From contig NZ_CP121261.1 of the NCBI RefSeq assembly GCF_029637605.1, positions 5,642,001-5,706,000 on the forward strand: a stretch of 64,000 bases of DNA, in the 5' to 3' direction. Position numbers and translations under genes: made by a program. This DNA comes from Achromobacter spanius (GTDB taxonomy: Bacteria > Pseudomonadota > Gammaproteobacteria > Burkholderiales > Burkholderiaceae_B). Of this stretch, positions 54,778 through 64,000 are shown piece after piece; the first letter of the stretch is position 1, and every line of letters begins with the position of its first letter. Below the pieces are notes generated by a model. It was not told where the DNA came from. It did not search any database and was given only the letters and a program-made list of their open reading frames with translations.

Positions 54778-57534
54778 TCAGGGCGTGGCTTTCTTTGTGA
54801 AGTCGCCCGCGACGGCGGTGCTGAATCCGTCGGCACGCAAGTACTTGCGCAGCGCGGCATTGACCGCGTCGGGCGTCAAGGCGGAGATCTTCTTGTCCAT
54901 CTCGGCTGACCACTCAAACGTGCGGCCACGCTGCAGGTAGTCAAGCCAGGTGCTGGCCAGGATGTCGTCTTGCGCGCGAGCCAGATTGCGGTAGTTCAGC
55001 AGCGCGTTGATGCCGTCCTGCACTTCCTTGTCGGAAAAGCCGTCCTTCAGCACACGCGCCAGTTCCTCGTTGATGGCCTTTTCCAGGCGTTCGCGATTCT
55101 GGGGGGCGTAAATGGCGTACATGGTCCAACTGGCGCTGGGTTCGAACGACGAGACCGACAGCGAGCTGCGCACGTTGTAGGACAGGCCCTCGGTTTCGCG
55201 CACGCGGTTCCACAAGCGTGACGTTTCCGACGCACCGAACAGGTAGTTGGCCAGATACAGGGCCGCGTAGTCCGCGTCCGTGTCTTGCAGCTTCAATGGC
55301 ATGCGCGACACGTAGAAGGCGTTGGCCTTGTCGGGCGTGTTGATGTCGAACTGCTGGGCGGGAATGTCGCGATAGGGGTTGGGCACGCGGGTGTAGGCGG
55401 GCGCCTTCTTCCAGCCGGCCAAGCCTGCGGTGATGGCCTTTTCAACAGCCTGGGGCTCGAAGTCGCCGACGGCGGAATACTCGATCGTGCCGGCGCCGTA
55501 GAACTTGGCGTGGAACTTGGCGAGGGCGTCGCGGTTCAGACCACGCACGCTGGCCAAGGACTCTTCAAACGTCGGCACATAGCGCAGGTCGTCAGCGGGC
55601 CACGGATTGTCCTGGCGGGCCAGGGTGCGTCCGGCCAAGGCCGTGGGTTCGGTCATGGCGTTCTGGATGGAGGTTTCAAGCTGGCGCTGGTATTCATCCA
55701 GCTGTTCCTTGGGGAAGTTGGCGTTGCGCACGATGTCCAGTGCCAGCGCGGTCAGCTCGGGCAGGTTCTCGCCCTTGGTCGACATGGCGATTTTCAGCGT
55801 CGTGCCGCCGCCGCTGAAGCCCAGTTCGGCTTGCAGCTTGTCCAGGCGATCCTGGATTTCCTGGCGCGACAGCTTGGCCGTGCCACGGATCAGCAGATCC
55901 GCCGCGGCGCTCGAGTTCACGCGCTGGCCAAGCAGGTCTTTTTCATTGCCGAACTGAATCAGCATCTGCGCCTGCACGCGGCTACCGCGCGTGGCCTTGG
56001 GCAACAGCGCCAACTGAACTGGCCCGTTGGCAAGTTCCAGTGTCTTTCTTTGCGTCAGCTTGTCGATGTTTGCGGGCGTGGGGTCAAACGCGGATGCCGC
56101 CTTGAAGTCGGGGTCACCCTTGTAGTCCTTGAAGACGGCAGTCAGGTCCACGCGCTGCGTTTGCGGCGCACGCTGCGGCTTTTCCGTGGGAATGTAGCGG
56201 CCTTCAATGCGGTTGCTTTGCAGCAGATAGGTGGTTGCGGCTTGCTGGACTTCGGCCAGGGTGGCCTTGCGGGCGCGGTCGCGCTGCAGGAAGAACAAGC
56301 GCCAGTCACCCGCGGCGATGGCTTCGGACAAGGCCACGCCAACCTGCTCGGGGTCGCTGTAGGTTTGTTCCCAGGCGGTCAGCCACTTGCTGCGCGCACG
56401 GTCCAGTTCCTGTTGCGTGAAAGGCGTCTTGCCCAGCGATTCCAGCGTGCCGGTCAGCGTCTTCATGGCGGCGTCCAGGTCTTTGCCCGGCGGCAATTGC
56501 GCGCCGAACATCGCCAGGCCGGGATCGCGGTTTTCCATGGTGAAGCCGAACACGCCCGAGGCCATCTTCGTGGCGACCAGCGCGTGATAAAGGCGGCCCG
56601 ACGGCGTATCCGACAGGATGACGGTGGCCAGGTCCAGCGGCACGAAATCGGGGCTGCCGGCGGCGGGGATGTGGTACATGGCGGCCACCAGCGGGGTGCC
56701 GCCGGTACGGCGCAAGGTGACCGAACGTTCGCCGTCCTGCACCGGTTCCACGGTGTACTCGGGCGGCAACTTGCGGTCGGGCTTGGGCAGCTTGCCGAGG
56801 GTTTGCTGGATGTCGGCCAGGGTGGCCTGGGGGTCGAACTTGCCGGCCACGATCAGCACGGCGTTATCGGGCTGGTAGTACTCGTGATAGAAGGCGCGAA
56901 GCTGGCCGATGTCCACGTTTTCAACGTCGGAGCGGGCGCCGATGGTGTTCTTGCCGTAGCTGTGCCACTGGAAGGCGGCCGCTTGCATTTTTTGCATCAG
57001 GATGCGCGACGGGCTGTTCTCGCCGCTTTCCATTTCATTGCGGACCACGGTCATTTCCGAGTCCAGGTCTTCCTTGGCGATCAGGGAATTGACCATGGCG
57101 TCCGCTTGCCAGCCCAGGTACCACTTTAGGGTGTCGGGGTTGGCGGCGAAACTGGCGAAGTAGTTGGTGCGGTCGCTGGAAGTGGACCCGTTGGCCTGCA
57201 GGCCGCGGCGCGAAAACTCGCCCATGGCGTTGCGCGTGGTGGAAGTGCCCTTGAACAGCATGTGTTCCAGCAAGTGGGCCATGCCGGTCTGGCCGTAGTT
57301 CTCGTTGCGCGAGCCGACCAGGTAAGTCATGTTGACCGTGGTGGACGGCTTGGATTCGTCCGGTACCAACAGCACCCTGAGGCCATTGGCCAAGCGGTAT
57401 TCAGTGATGCCTTCAACCGAGGCGGCCTCCGAGACGCCGGCCGGAAGTTCGGCGGCGCCGGCCTGAAAGGCCAGGAAGGAGGAGAACAGCAGCGCACCCA
57501 ATGGGCGCGGCAGCTTCGACAGGGACAGGCGCAT
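54778..57534 (-). CDS. Periplasmic M16 (pitrilysin-like) zinc metallopeptidase
   Basis: This 918-residue protein has a Sec signal peptide (to about AGAAEL) and four M16 lobes in tandem, giving the full clamshell in one chain. The zinc motif HLLEH lies near residue 87 with a downstream NEME glutamate about 75 residues on, the inverted HxxEH arrangement of pitrilysin. The second half lacks a zinc motif, as expected for the non-catalytic half. It probably degrades peptides in the periplasm. ATG 57534 with AAGGAA upstream is preferred over ATG 57555, which has no clear ribosome site. Confidence 0.9.
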   Translation of the reverse strand: MRLSLSKLPRPLGALLFSSFLAFQAGAAELPAGVSEAASVEGITEYRLANGLRVLLVPDESKPSTTVNMTYLVGSRNENYGQTGMAHLLEHMLFKGTSTTRNAMGEFSRRGLQANGSTSSDRTNYFASFAANPDTLKWYLGWQADAMVNSLIAKEDLDSEMTVVRNEMESGENSPSRILMQKMQAAAFQWHSYGKNTIGARSDVENVDIGQLRAFYHEYYQPDNAVLIVAGKFDPQATLADIQQTLGKLPKPDRKLPPEYTVEPVQDGERSVTLRRTGGTPLVAAMYHIPAAGSPDFVPLDLATVILSDTPSGRLYHALVATKMASGVFGFTMENRDPGLAMFGAQLPPGKDLDAAMKTLTGTLESLGKTPFTQQELDRARSKWLTAWEQTYSDPEQVGVALSEAIAAGDWRLFFLQRDRARKATLAEVQQAATTYLLQSNRIEGRYIPTEKPQRAPQTQRVDLTAVFKDYKGDPDFKAASAFDPTPANIDKLTQRKTLELANGPVQLALLPKATRGSRVQAQMLIQFGNEKDLLGQRVNSSAAADLLIRGTAKLSRQEIQDRLDKLQAELGFSGGGTTLKIAMSTKGENLPELTALALDIVRNANFPKEQLDEYQRQLETSIQNAMTEPTALAGRTLARQDNPWPADDLRYVPTFEESLASVRGLNRDALAKFHAKFYGAGTIEYSAVGDFEPQAVEKAITAGLAGWKKAPAYTRVPNPYRDIPAQQFDINTPDKANAFYVSRMPLKLQDTDADYAALYLANYLFGASETSRLWNRVRETEGLSYNVRSSLSVSSFEPSASWTMYAIYAPQNRERLEKAINEELARVLKDGFSDKEVQDGINALLNYRNLARAQDDILASTWLDYLQRGRTFEWSAEMDKKISALTPDAVNAALRKYLRADGFSTAVAGDFTKKATP

Positions 57535-57633
57535 GGCAAACAATTCCTTTCGCATGGCAGAATCCGTTGGAGTGTATACGTTGGCAATGGTTCAGGCGCT
57601 GCGAGCCTGAGACGCAATACAAGGAAGTGCGAC

Positions 57634-58232
57634 ATGTCGTTATCGCTGGAAGTAGAAACATCGCGACTGGTGCTGCGGCAATGGCGCGCGGATGATCGCC
57701 AGCCGTTCGCGGAAATGAACGCGGATCCGCGCGTGACCGAGTTCCTGTTGCCGCTGTCGGCGCAGGAAAGCGATGCGTTGGCCGAACGGCTGGCGGCGGG
57801 TATTGATGAGCACGGCTGGGGGTTCTGGGCCGTTGAAGCGCCGGGCGTGGCGCCTTTCATCGGCTTCGTGGGTATCAAGCCCATGCCTGCGATGCTGCCG
57901 TTTGCGCCGGGCATCGAGGTGGGCTGGCGGCTGGCGCAGCCGTTTTGGGGCGTGGCTATGCCAGCGAAGCCGCCGAAGCAGCGTTGCGTGTCGGGTTTGA
58001 ACAGATCAGGCTGGATGAAATCGTGGCGTTCACGGCGGTGGGCAACCAGCGATCGCGCGCGGTGATGGCGCGCCTGGGCATGCAGGCCGATGCCGGCACG
58101 TTCGATCATCCGGCGTTGCCCCAGGCCCACCCGCTGCGTGAGCATGTGCTTTATCGACTGCGCCGCGAGCATTGGCAAGGCCGCAATAACGGTGACGTAG
58201 AGCCAGGCGGCATGCCGGTTGCGGCGGCATAA
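57634..58232 (+). pseudogene. GNAT acetyltransferase (RimJ/RimL-like) with a frameshift
   Basis: The first frame from ATG 57634 (MSLSLEVETSRLVLRQW) runs through GIEVGWRLAQPFWG and then leaves the family pattern. The next frame continues with RGYASEAAEAALRVGF, the acetyl-CoA-binding segment, and reaches a stop at 58232. Restoring one G in the GGGG run at 57947-57950 would join both halves into a normal protein of about 199 residues. It is either a recent pseudogene or a homopolymer sequencing error. Function would be N-acetylation of an unknown substrate. Confidence 0.75.
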
Positions 58233-58482
58233 GGCGCGCAAAGCAGCGCCATCAGAGGGTGTTGCGCTGCAATATCCTTCGTGTACAAGGCAAATTTGAG
58301 GTGATTCCGCTTGCGGGTGTAAGCTTTTCCGAACGTAGTAGCTGTTGCCGACGGGATGCGCGACAGCCGTCTACCCGGCTTCCCGTCCAACGCCAGACGC
58401 CGCCGCACGCGCGGCGCCGGTGCTTGTCGTTCGCGCCTTCGCTGCCGGCATCCTGTCGGCGCATTTTTCGGAGGAACGACCC

Positions 58483-58860
58483 ATGCTGACCGAAATCGTC
58501 ACGCGTGCTCTGTCCCAATTGACCGGTAGCGCCTTGAGCGGCGACGGAATCAAAGGGCAGTTTCAGTACGCCTATGCCAGTGATGACGGCCAATTCGTGG
58601 CCATACTGACCCATGATATGACCACCTATGTGGTGGACCTGAACGCACAACGATACTTCGCGGAATGCGGCGGTTCGCCCCGTGGGTTTGCCGGACATGT
58701 GCTTGAGATGGAAGGCGCGGCCGTGCGCAGCCATCCGTGGCCGGCCGCCAATGACTTGTTTGACCTGGACATGGACGCGGACGAGCTTTCATGGCGCAAG
58801 TGCCCCGGCCTGAGGCACGCGCCCGCCGCCAACCGATCTGTGGAGAGCCGCGCCGCCTAG
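58483..58860 (+). CDS. Hypothetical small protein
   Basis: This 125-residue protein was not recognised. It has no signal peptide and no membrane helix, ends with a Arg/Ala-rich tail, and contains FAILTHDMTTYVVDLNAQ-like alternating strands that suggest a small beta-rich fold. GGAGG lies eight bases upstream of ATG 58483, which is therefore preferred to longer starts. The 58233-58482 gap before it contains no gene. A terminator follows. Confidence 0.65.
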   Translation: MLTEIVTRALSQLTGSALSGDGIKGQFQYAYASDDGQFVAILTHDMTTYVVDLNAQRYFAECGGSPRGFAGHVLEMEGAAVRSHPWPAANDLFDLDMDADELSWRKCPGLRHAPAANRSVESRAA

Positions 58861-58890
58861 AGTGGCCAGAAGCGGCAACACACCTTACTG

Positions 58891-58915
58891 AACCGCCGGA
58901 TTGGCGGTTTTTTTT
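58891..58915 (+). terminator. Rho-independent terminator after the hypothetical gene
   Basis: AACCGCC (58891-58897) and GGCGGTT (58903-58909) pair around GGATT, followed by a run of T residues. Confidence 0.9.
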
Positions 58916-58974
58916 GTGCCAAGAGCGGTTGCCAACGGCTACAAATGCGGGTCGTGACAGTACAATTTTTCGCC

Positions 58975-59532
58975 ATGAACTCGCCCGCAGACTCCCGCGC
59001 GCCCGAAGGCGCAACCCTTGTCGATTGCACGCTTGAACGCCACGCGGATCAGATCCTTGCCATCTTCAACGATGCCATCGTCAACTCCACCGCGTTGTAC
59101 GACTACAAGCCCCGGCCGCGCGAAGCGATGCAGGGCTGGTTCCAGGCCAAGCAGCAGGGTGGCTTTCCAGTGGTCGGGTTTGAAAACGCTGCCGGCGAAC
59201 TGATGGCGTTTGCCAGCTACGGGACCTTCCGCGCCTGGCCCGCGTTCAAGTATTCCGTTGAACATTCCGTCTACGTGGACGGGCGTTTTCGCGGCCGTGG
59301 CCTGGGCGAAGCGATGATGCGCGTGCTGATCGAGCGGGCGCGCGTCAATCAAGTGCACGTGCTGGTTGGCGGCATCGACGCCTCCAACGATGGCAGCATC
59401 CACCTGCACGAGAAGCTGGGGTTCAAGCACGCGGGCACGATCCGCGAAGCGGGCTTCAAGTTCGGCCGCTGGCTGGATCTGGCGTTTTATCAGTTGACGC
59501 TGGATACGCCCGAACAGCCGGTGGATGGCTGA
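58975..59532 (+). CDS. GNAT acetyltransferase, phosphinothricin/methionine-sulfone acetyltransferase-like
   Basis: This 185-residue GNAT enzyme has the Pat/MnaT-type pattern: ILAIFNDAIVNSTALYDYKP near the N-terminus, SVYVDGRFRGRGLGEAMM at the acetyl-CoA loop and a HEKLGFKHAGTIREAGFKFGRW C-terminal motif. Relatives acetylate methionine sulfone, sulfoximine or phosphinothricin. ATG 58975 starts a normal-length protein; a start 30 bp upstream adds unsupported residues. It is convergent with the CoxE-like gene. Confidence 0.88.
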   Translation: MNSPADSRAPEGATLVDCTLERHADQILAIFNDAIVNSTALYDYKPRPREAMQGWFQAKQQGGFPVVGFENAAGELMAFASYGTFRAWPAFKYSVEHSVYVDGRFRGRGLGEAMMRVLIERARVNQVHVLVGGIDASNDGSIHLHEKLGFKHAGTIREAGFKFGRWLDLAFYQLTLDTPEQPVDG

Positions 59533-59547
59533 CGAGCCGCCCAGGCC

Positions 59548-60720
59548 TTATTTGGATAACACCCGCATCGCCTGTTCCAGCCCGGCGACGGTGACCGGAT
59601 ACATGCGGTCCTGCATGATGTCGCGCATCAGCGCGATGGACTGACGGTATTGCCACGACGCAGTGGGCTCGGGGTTGAGCCACACCGATTTCGGCCAGGC
59701 ATCCAGCAGCCGCCGCATCCACTGTGCGCCGGGTTCCTTGTTGTAGTGTTCGACTGACCCGCCGGGCTGCAGGATTTCGTAGGGGCTCATGGTGGCGTCG
59801 CCGACGATGATCAGCCGCCAGTCCGGGTTGTACTTGCGCAGCACGTCCCAGGTGTCGAAGCGTTCGTTCTGGCGGCGCCGGTTGCTTTGCCACAGGCTTT
59901 CATACGGGCAGTTGTGGAAGTAATAGACTTCCAGGTTGCGGAATTCGCTGCGCGCCGCTGAAAACAATTCTTCCACGCGGCCGATGTGGTCGTCCATGCT
60001 GCCGCCTACGTCCAGCAGCATCAGCACCTTCACGGTGTTGTGGCGCTCGGGCACCATGCGCAGGTCCAGGTGGCCGGCGTTGCGGGCGGTGCTGGCGATG
60101 GTGTCGTCCAGGTCCAGTTCCATGTCGGCGCCTTGGCGCGCAAAACGGCGCAAGCGCCGCAGCGCCACCTTGAAGTTGCGCGTGCCCAGTTCGACCTGGT
60201 CGTCGTAGTCCTTGAACTGGCGCATGTCCCAGACTTTGACCGCCGAACGGTTGCCGGCCGACGCGCCGCCCACGCGGATGCCTTCGGGGTGATAACCGCC
60301 GTTGCCGAACGGCGAGGTGCCGCCGGTGCCGATCCATTTGCTGCCGCCCGCGTGGCGCTCTTTCTGCTCTTCCATGCGTTCCTTGAAGAGCTCCATCAAC
60401 TTGTCCCAGCCGTGCTTTTCAATGGCGGCTTTTTCTTCGGGCGACAGGTTCTTCTCGAACTCCTTGATCAGCCAGTCCAGCGGGATTTCCTTGTCCGCCG
60501 GCAGTGCGGCCTGGATGCCCTTGTAATAGGCGCCAAAGGCCTTGTCGTAGCGGTCGTAGAGTGATTCGTCCTTGACGAGCGTGGCGCGCGCCAGGAAGTA
60601 GAACTCGTCCAGCGTGGGCGCCATCAAGTCGTGGCGCAGGGCGTCCACCAGGGTCAGGTATTCCTTGACCGAGACGGGCAGCTTGTGTGCCCGAAGGTGG
60701 TAGAAGAAGTCGATCAGCAT
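59548..60720 (-). CDS. CoxE-like von Willebrand factor A domain protein
   Basis: This 390-residue cytoplasmic protein has an N-terminal helical region and a C-terminal VWA domain. Its metal-ion-dependent adhesion site reads DVGGSMDD (about residue 240), with a glycine in place of the usual first serine, followed by conserved threonine/aspartate segments (GDATMSPYE). A Gly-rich stretch (GGTSPFGNGGYHPEG) links the parts. Such proteins work with MoxR ATPases as metal-insertion or protein-maturation chaperones. The MoxR partner lies 25 bp upstream on the same strand. The target is not evident. Confidence 0.9.
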   Translation of the reverse strand: MLIDFFYHLRAHKLPVSVKEYLTLVDALRHDLMAPTLDEFYFLARATLVKDESLYDRYDKAFGAYYKGIQAALPADKEIPLDWLIKEFEKNLSPEEKAAIEKHGWDKLMELFKERMEEQKERHAGGSKWIGTGGTSPFGNGGYHPEGIRVGGASAGNRSAVKVWDMRQFKDYDDQVELGTRNFKVALRRLRRFARQGADMELDLDDTIASTARNAGHLDLRMVPERHNTVKVLMLLDVGGSMDDHIGRVEELFSAARSEFRNLEVYYFHNCPYESLWQSNRRRQNERFDTWDVLRKYNPDWRLIIVGDATMSPYEILQPGGSVEHYNKEPGAQWMRRLLDAWPKSVWLNPEPTASWQYRQSIALMRDIMQDRMYPVTVAGLEQAMRVLSK

Positions 60721-60745
60721 GGGCGGGCGGCCGGTGGCGTTGTGA

Positions 60746-61627
60746 TCAGCGGCGCTGGCCGCCGCGGGTCATGGCCGCCAGGCGTTCCAGCAGATGCACG
60801 TCTTGCTCGTTTTTCAAAAGCGCGCCGGCCATCAGCGGCACGGCGGTGGCCGTGTGGGCGTCGATCTCGGCCGCCGTGGCGTTTTCGGCCAGCAGCAGGC
60901 GCAGCCAGTCCAGCAGTTCGGAGGTGGACGGCTTTTTCTTCAGGCCGGGCGCATCGCGCAGCGCAAAGAAGGTGTCCAGCGCCGCGCGCAGCACGTCCTG
61001 CTTCAGGTGCGGGTAGTGCACGGCGACAATGTCGCGCATGGTGTCGCGGTCGGGGAAGCGGATGTAGTGGAAGAAGCAGCGGCGCAGGAAGGCGTCGGGC
61101 AGGTCTTTCTCGTTGTTGGACGTGATGATGACCAGCGGACGATGGCGCGCCGAGATGGTCTCGCGCGTTTCGTACACATGGAATTCCATGCGGTCCAGTT
61201 CGCGCAGCAGGTCGTTGGGAAACTCGATGTCGGCCTTGTCGATCTCGTCGATCAGCAGCACCACCGGTTCGTCCGCCTGGAAGGCTTGCCATAAGGTGCC
61301 TTGCACGATGTAGTTGCGGATGTCGCGCACTTTCTCATCACCCAGCTGCGAGTCGCGCAGGCGCGACACGGCGTCGTATTCGTACAGGCCCTGATGCGCC
61401 TTGGTGGTGGACTTGATGTGCCACTGCAGCAGCGGCCGGCCCAACGCGCGCGCCACCTCTTCGGCCAGCATGGTCTTGCCGGTGCCCGGCTCGCCCTTGA
61501 TCAGCAGCGGGCGCTGCAAAGTCAGGGCGGCATTGACGGCCAATTTGAGGTCGTCGGTGGCGACGTAGGAGTCGGTCCCGTTGAAGCGGGCAGGCGTGGC
61601 GGAGTGTGCGGACTGGGCTGCGGACAT
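60746..61627 (-). CDS. MoxR-family AAA+ ATPase
   Basis: This 293-residue ATPase has Walker A GEPGTGKTMLAEEVA, Walker B VVLLIDEIDKAD, sensor 1 ITSNNEKDLPDAFLRRC and the arginine finger in that segment. MoxR ATPases remodel partners together with VWA proteins. It is the first gene of the pair with the CoxE-like gene. It diverges from the cytochrome c genes across 176 bp. Confidence 0.93.
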   Translation of the reverse strand: MSAAQSAHSATPARFNGTDSYVATDDLKLAVNAALTLQRPLLIKGEPGTGKTMLAEEVARALGRPLLQWHIKSTTKAHQGLYEYDAVSRLRDSQLGDEKVRDIRNYIVQGTLWQAFQADEPVVLLIDEIDKADIEFPNDLLRELDRMEFHVYETRETISARHRPLVIITSNNEKDLPDAFLRRCFFHYIRFPDRDTMRDIVAVHYPHLKQDVLRAALDTFFALRDAPGLKKKPSTSELLDWLRLLLAENATAAEIDAHTATAVPLMAGALLKNEQDVHLLERLAAMTRGGQRR

Positions 61628-61803
61628 AGGCTTATGGCTTCCGAGGATTGACGGTGATCAATACCCAACGCAAGGTATTAATCCTGAGCAATTATCGTAC
61701 AATCAGGCGGTTTTGCAGTTGGGTTCGACCCGCAACGTGTTTGCAGGGGGCCGACGTGTGAGCAGGCCCTAGTCCTTAAGCCATACCAAGAAGAGCCATT
61801 CCA

Positions 61804-62157
61804 ATGAAGTTGCGAACCTCTCTGAAGTGCACGGTTTCCGTGTTGGCCGCGATAGCATCCTGTGCGATCGCCGGTCAGGCTGTTGCTGCTGACGCAGCGC
61901 CTGTCGGTAACATCCAAAACGCCCGCGACAAGGTTTCCATGTGCATCGGTTGCCACGGCATCGAAGGCTACAAGGCGACGTTCCCCGAGCTTTATCACGT
62001 GCCGATGATTGCTGGCCAAAATGCCAAGTACATCGAAACCGCCCTCAACGAGTACAAGAAAGGCGCGCGCAGCCATCCCACGATGGACGCCATTGCCGGC
62101 AGCCTGTCCGACCAGGACATCGCCGACCTGGCCGCGTACTACTCGAATCTTAAATAA
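61804..62157 (+). CDS. Periplasmic class I cytochrome c
   Basis: This 117-residue protein has a Sec signal peptide (cut near AVAAD) and one heme site CIGCH, with the distal methionine probably in the HPTMDAIAGSLSD segment. The last helix DQDIADLAAYYSNL is typical of cytochrome c553/c4-like domains. It lies 10 bp before a second small cytochrome gene. Together they probably donate electrons to a terminal oxidase. Confidence 0.92.
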   Translation: MKLRTSLKCTVSVLAAIASCAIAGQAVAADAAPVGNIQNARDKVSMCIGCHGIEGYKATFPELYHVPMIAGQNAKYIETALNEYKKGARSHPTMDAIAGSLSDQDIADLAAYYSNLK

Positions 62158-62167
62158 GGGGCAAACA

Positions 62168-62530
62168 ATGAATCGCACGATGCTTGCCCTTCTGGGCGCG
62201 ACTTTCGCCATGGCGGGCGCCTCCGTCCAGGCGCAGGATCTGGCCGCCGGCAAAGCCGTTTTCGATAAATTCAATTGCGCGTCGTGCCACGGCGCCGACG
62301 CCAAGACCGCGGTGGATCCATCCTACCCAACGCTGGCGGGCCAACATGCTGATTACCTGGTTCACGCGCTGAAGGCCTACAAGCGCGGCGCCTCCGGCAG
62401 CGCAGCCACCGCCAACGTGCGCAAGAATCCCATCATGGGCGCTTTCGCCACGCAGTTGTCCGACCAGGATATCTCCAACGTCGCAGCGTGGCTGGCGTCC
62501 CTGCCCAGCGACCTGGGCGTGCGCAAGTAA
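62168..62530 (+). CDS. Second periplasmic class I cytochrome c
   Basis: This 120-residue protein has a signal peptide (cut near VQAQD) and one heme motif CASCHG; MGAFATQLSDQDISNVAAWL supplies the distal methionine and the final helix. It is a paralogue of the preceding cytochrome, and the pair resembles the two halves of a diheme cytochrome c4 split into separate genes. Co-transcription is likely. Confidence 0.92.
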   Translation: MNRTMLALLGATFAMAGASVQAQDLAAGKAVFDKFNCASCHGADAKTAVDPSYPTLAGQHADYLVHALKAYKRGASGSAATANVRKNPIMGAFATQLSDQDISNVAAWLASLPSDLGVRK

Positions 62531-62537
62531 TTACGCC

Positions 62538-62963
62538 TTACAGGCTGGCGCGGCGGCGGATCAGGTCGATATAGCTGTCGCTGTCCAGCGGCGTACCCAG
62601 CCGCTGCGCTTCCCACACCACTTGCCCCAGGCATTCCATGATTTCATGGGCTGCGTGGTGGGCGTCCGAGCGTGCGGTCAACTGCTGGTAGGCCAGACGG
62701 ATACCGGGCGGATGGTCGATGGACAATTGTTCCGCAATGGCCAGGTGCATGGACAGGTGCAGGAACGGATTGGTGCGCCCCTTTTCCACCGCGTACTCCA
62801 TGGTCATGGCCTCAGGACTTTCAAGGTCGCCGTGGTATTCGGGGTGCTCGATGATCCAGTCCAGCGCAATGGCCTCGAGCGGGGTCAGCACCTCGTTGGC
62901 GCGGTGCTTGCGCCAGGTGTCGATAAAGAATTCGCGGACTTGGTCGCGTGAGGGATTGAACAT
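62538..62963 (-). CDS. DUF1841 family protein
   Basis: This 141-residue protein begins [17 protein letters not shown] and contains [15 protein letters not shown] and [20 protein letters not shown], the conserved DUF1841 segments rich in His and Glu. It is predicted cytoplasmic and all-helical. Function is unknown; the histidines could bind metal. It is convergent with the cytochrome genes, 7 bp apart. Confidence 0.9.
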   Translation of the reverse strand: MFNPSRDQVREFFIDTWRKHRANEVLTPLEAIALDWIIEHPEYHGDLESPEAMTMEYAVEKGRTNPFLHLSMHLAIAEQLSIDHPPGIRLAYQQLTARSDAHHAAHEIMECLGQVVWEAQRLGTPLDSDSYIDLIRRRASL

Positions 62964-63163
62964 CGGCTGGGGACGGAATGCGGTGTAGGACGCATTATTT
63001 TACCGCGCGCCCGATGGCGGCCGCTTGCCCCGGGCCTTTGCGATATAGAATTGGTTGCTATCCGCCATCCGGTGTGCGGTTCGCGAGGGCGATTTTCCCC
63101 GCGAAATCGGACGCTTTCCGATGCGGCGCGTGCAGAAAACCACCCGGAGCAAATGGAGCATTC

Positions 63164-64000
63164 ATGTCCTACCAACATATCAAGGTTCCCGCTGGCGGCC
63201 AGAAAATCACGGTCAACGCTGATTTCTCGCTGAATGTGCCTGAACAACCCATCGTTCCCTTCATTGAAGGCGACGGCACGGGCGCTGACATCACCCCGGT
63301 GATGATCAAGGTTGTCGACGCCGCGGTGCAAAAAGCCTACGGCGGCAAGCGCAAGATCCACTGGATGGAAGTCTATGCCGGCGAGAAGGCCACCAAGGTC
63401 TACGGCCCGGACGTCTGGCTGCCCGATGAAACCCTGGAAGTCGTCAAGGACTACGTGGTGTCCATCAAGGGCCCGTTGACCACCCCGGTTGGCGGCGGCA
63501 TCCGCTCGCTGAACGTGGCGCTGCGCCAGCAACTGGACCTGTACGTCTGCCTGCGCCCGGTGGCGTACTTCAAGGGCGTGCCCTCACCGGTGCGCGAACC
63601 CGAAAAGACCAACATGGTGATCTTCCGCGAAAACTCGGAAGACATTTATGCGGGCATCGAATACATGGCCGAAAGCGAGCAGGCCAAGGAACTGATCCAG
63701 TTCCTGCAGACCAAGCTGGGCGTGAAGAAGATCCGCTTCCCGAATACCTCGTCCATCGGCATCAAGCCCGTGTCGCGCGAAGGCACCGAGCGCCTGGTGC
63801 GCAAGGCCGCGCAGTACGTCATCGACAACGACCGCACGTCGCTGACGCTGGTGCACAAGGGCAACATCATGAAGTTCACGGAAGGCGGCTTCCGGGACTG
63901 GGGCTACGAGTTGCTGCAGAAGGAATTCGGCGCGCAACTGATCGATGGCGGCCCGTGGTGCAAGTTCAAGAACCCCAGGACGGGCCGCGAGATCATCGTC
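63164..64000 (+). CDS. icd: NADP-dependent isocitrate dehydrogenase, C-terminus cut by window edge
   Basis: The 279 residues present match the N-terminal two thirds of Icd. They include [21 protein letters not shown] start (residues about 31-47), the substrate loop [18 protein letters not shown] with its phosphorylatable serine, [13 protein letters not shown] and [13 protein letters not shown]. The enzyme makes 2-oxoglutarate and NADPH in the TCA cycle. TGGAG precedes ATG 63164. The rest lies beyond the window. Confidence 0.96.
   Translation, partial: MSYQHIKVPAGGQKITVNADFSLNVPEQPIVPFIEGDGTGADITPVMIKVVDAAVQKAYGGKRKIHWMEVYAGEKATKVYGPDVWLPDETLEVVKDYVVSIKGPLTTPVGGGIRSLNVALRQQLDLYVCLRPVAYFKGVPSPVREPEKTNMVIFRENSEDIYAGIEYMAESEQAKELIQFLQTKLGVKKIRFPNTSSIGIKPVSREGTERLVRKAAQYVIDNDRTSLTLVHKGNIMKFTEGGFRDWGYELLQKEFGAQLIDGGPWCKFKNPRTGREIIV

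Overview
The window is high-GC (roughly mid-60s percent) with densely packed, short-spaced operons. Gene content and order (hrcA-hemH-small acidic gene-grpE-thioredoxin-like-dnaK-dnaJ, divergent bamE and fur, recN-nadK, DUF4148 and DUF1841 proteins) suggest a betaproteobacterium of the Alcaligenaceae, most likely Achromobacter or a near relative. That placement is inferred from gene content and protein style; no database was searched.

Region 1 (1-19833) is a complete glycine-betaine catabolic block. A ten-gene forward operon (1058-13219) encodes serine hydroxymethyltransferase, an M19 dipeptidase-like protein, a DUF5943/V4R-like protein, dimethylglycine demethylase DgcA/DgcB with its own ETF pair, the betaine monooxygenase GbcA/GbcB and a GbdR-like regulator. 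A divergent pair follows: glutathione-independent formaldehyde dehydrogenase (reverse) and heterotetrameric sarcosine oxidase soxBDAG (forward). Together they would take betaine to dimethylglycine, sarcosine, glycine and serine while oxidising the released formaldehyde. A second GlxA-type regulator, cut by the left edge, diverges from glyA.

Region 2 (19834-21868) is a small AT-richer accessory patch. It holds a hipBA toxin-antitoxin module with an intact antitoxin, a hipA broken by a one-base frameshift and a 12-bp inverted repeat across the hipB start, followed by a tRNA-Gly(GCC).

Region 3 (21936-40971) is the most distinctive part. After a cytochrome b561 gene comes a compact non-canonical type II secretion locus: major pseudopilin, lytic transglycosylase, GspF, GspE, four inner-membrane/periplasmic platform proteins resembling PilM/N/O/P rather than classical GspC/L/M/N, a lipoprotein secretin and three more pseudopilins. 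A response regulator and histidine kinase follow. Then come three secreted multidomain proteins, two AA10 lytic polysaccharide monooxygenases and one subtilisin-like protease, which share Ig/PKD-like and CBM5/12 chitin-binding modules. They are the likely exported cargo. A second identical tRNA-Gly(GCC), in the same orientation, closes the region, so a 19-kb secretion-plus-cargo block sits between direct tRNA repeats.

Region 4 (41192-64000) is core genome: murB, dapB, bamE/fur, recN, nadK, hrcA, hemH, grpE and dnaK with clear sigma-32 promoters, dnaJ, an M16 peptidase, two GNAT genes (one frameshifted), a CoxE/MoxR pair, two small cytochromes c, DUF1841 and the start of icd, cut by the right edge. 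No rRNA, CRISPR array or insertion sequence was seen.
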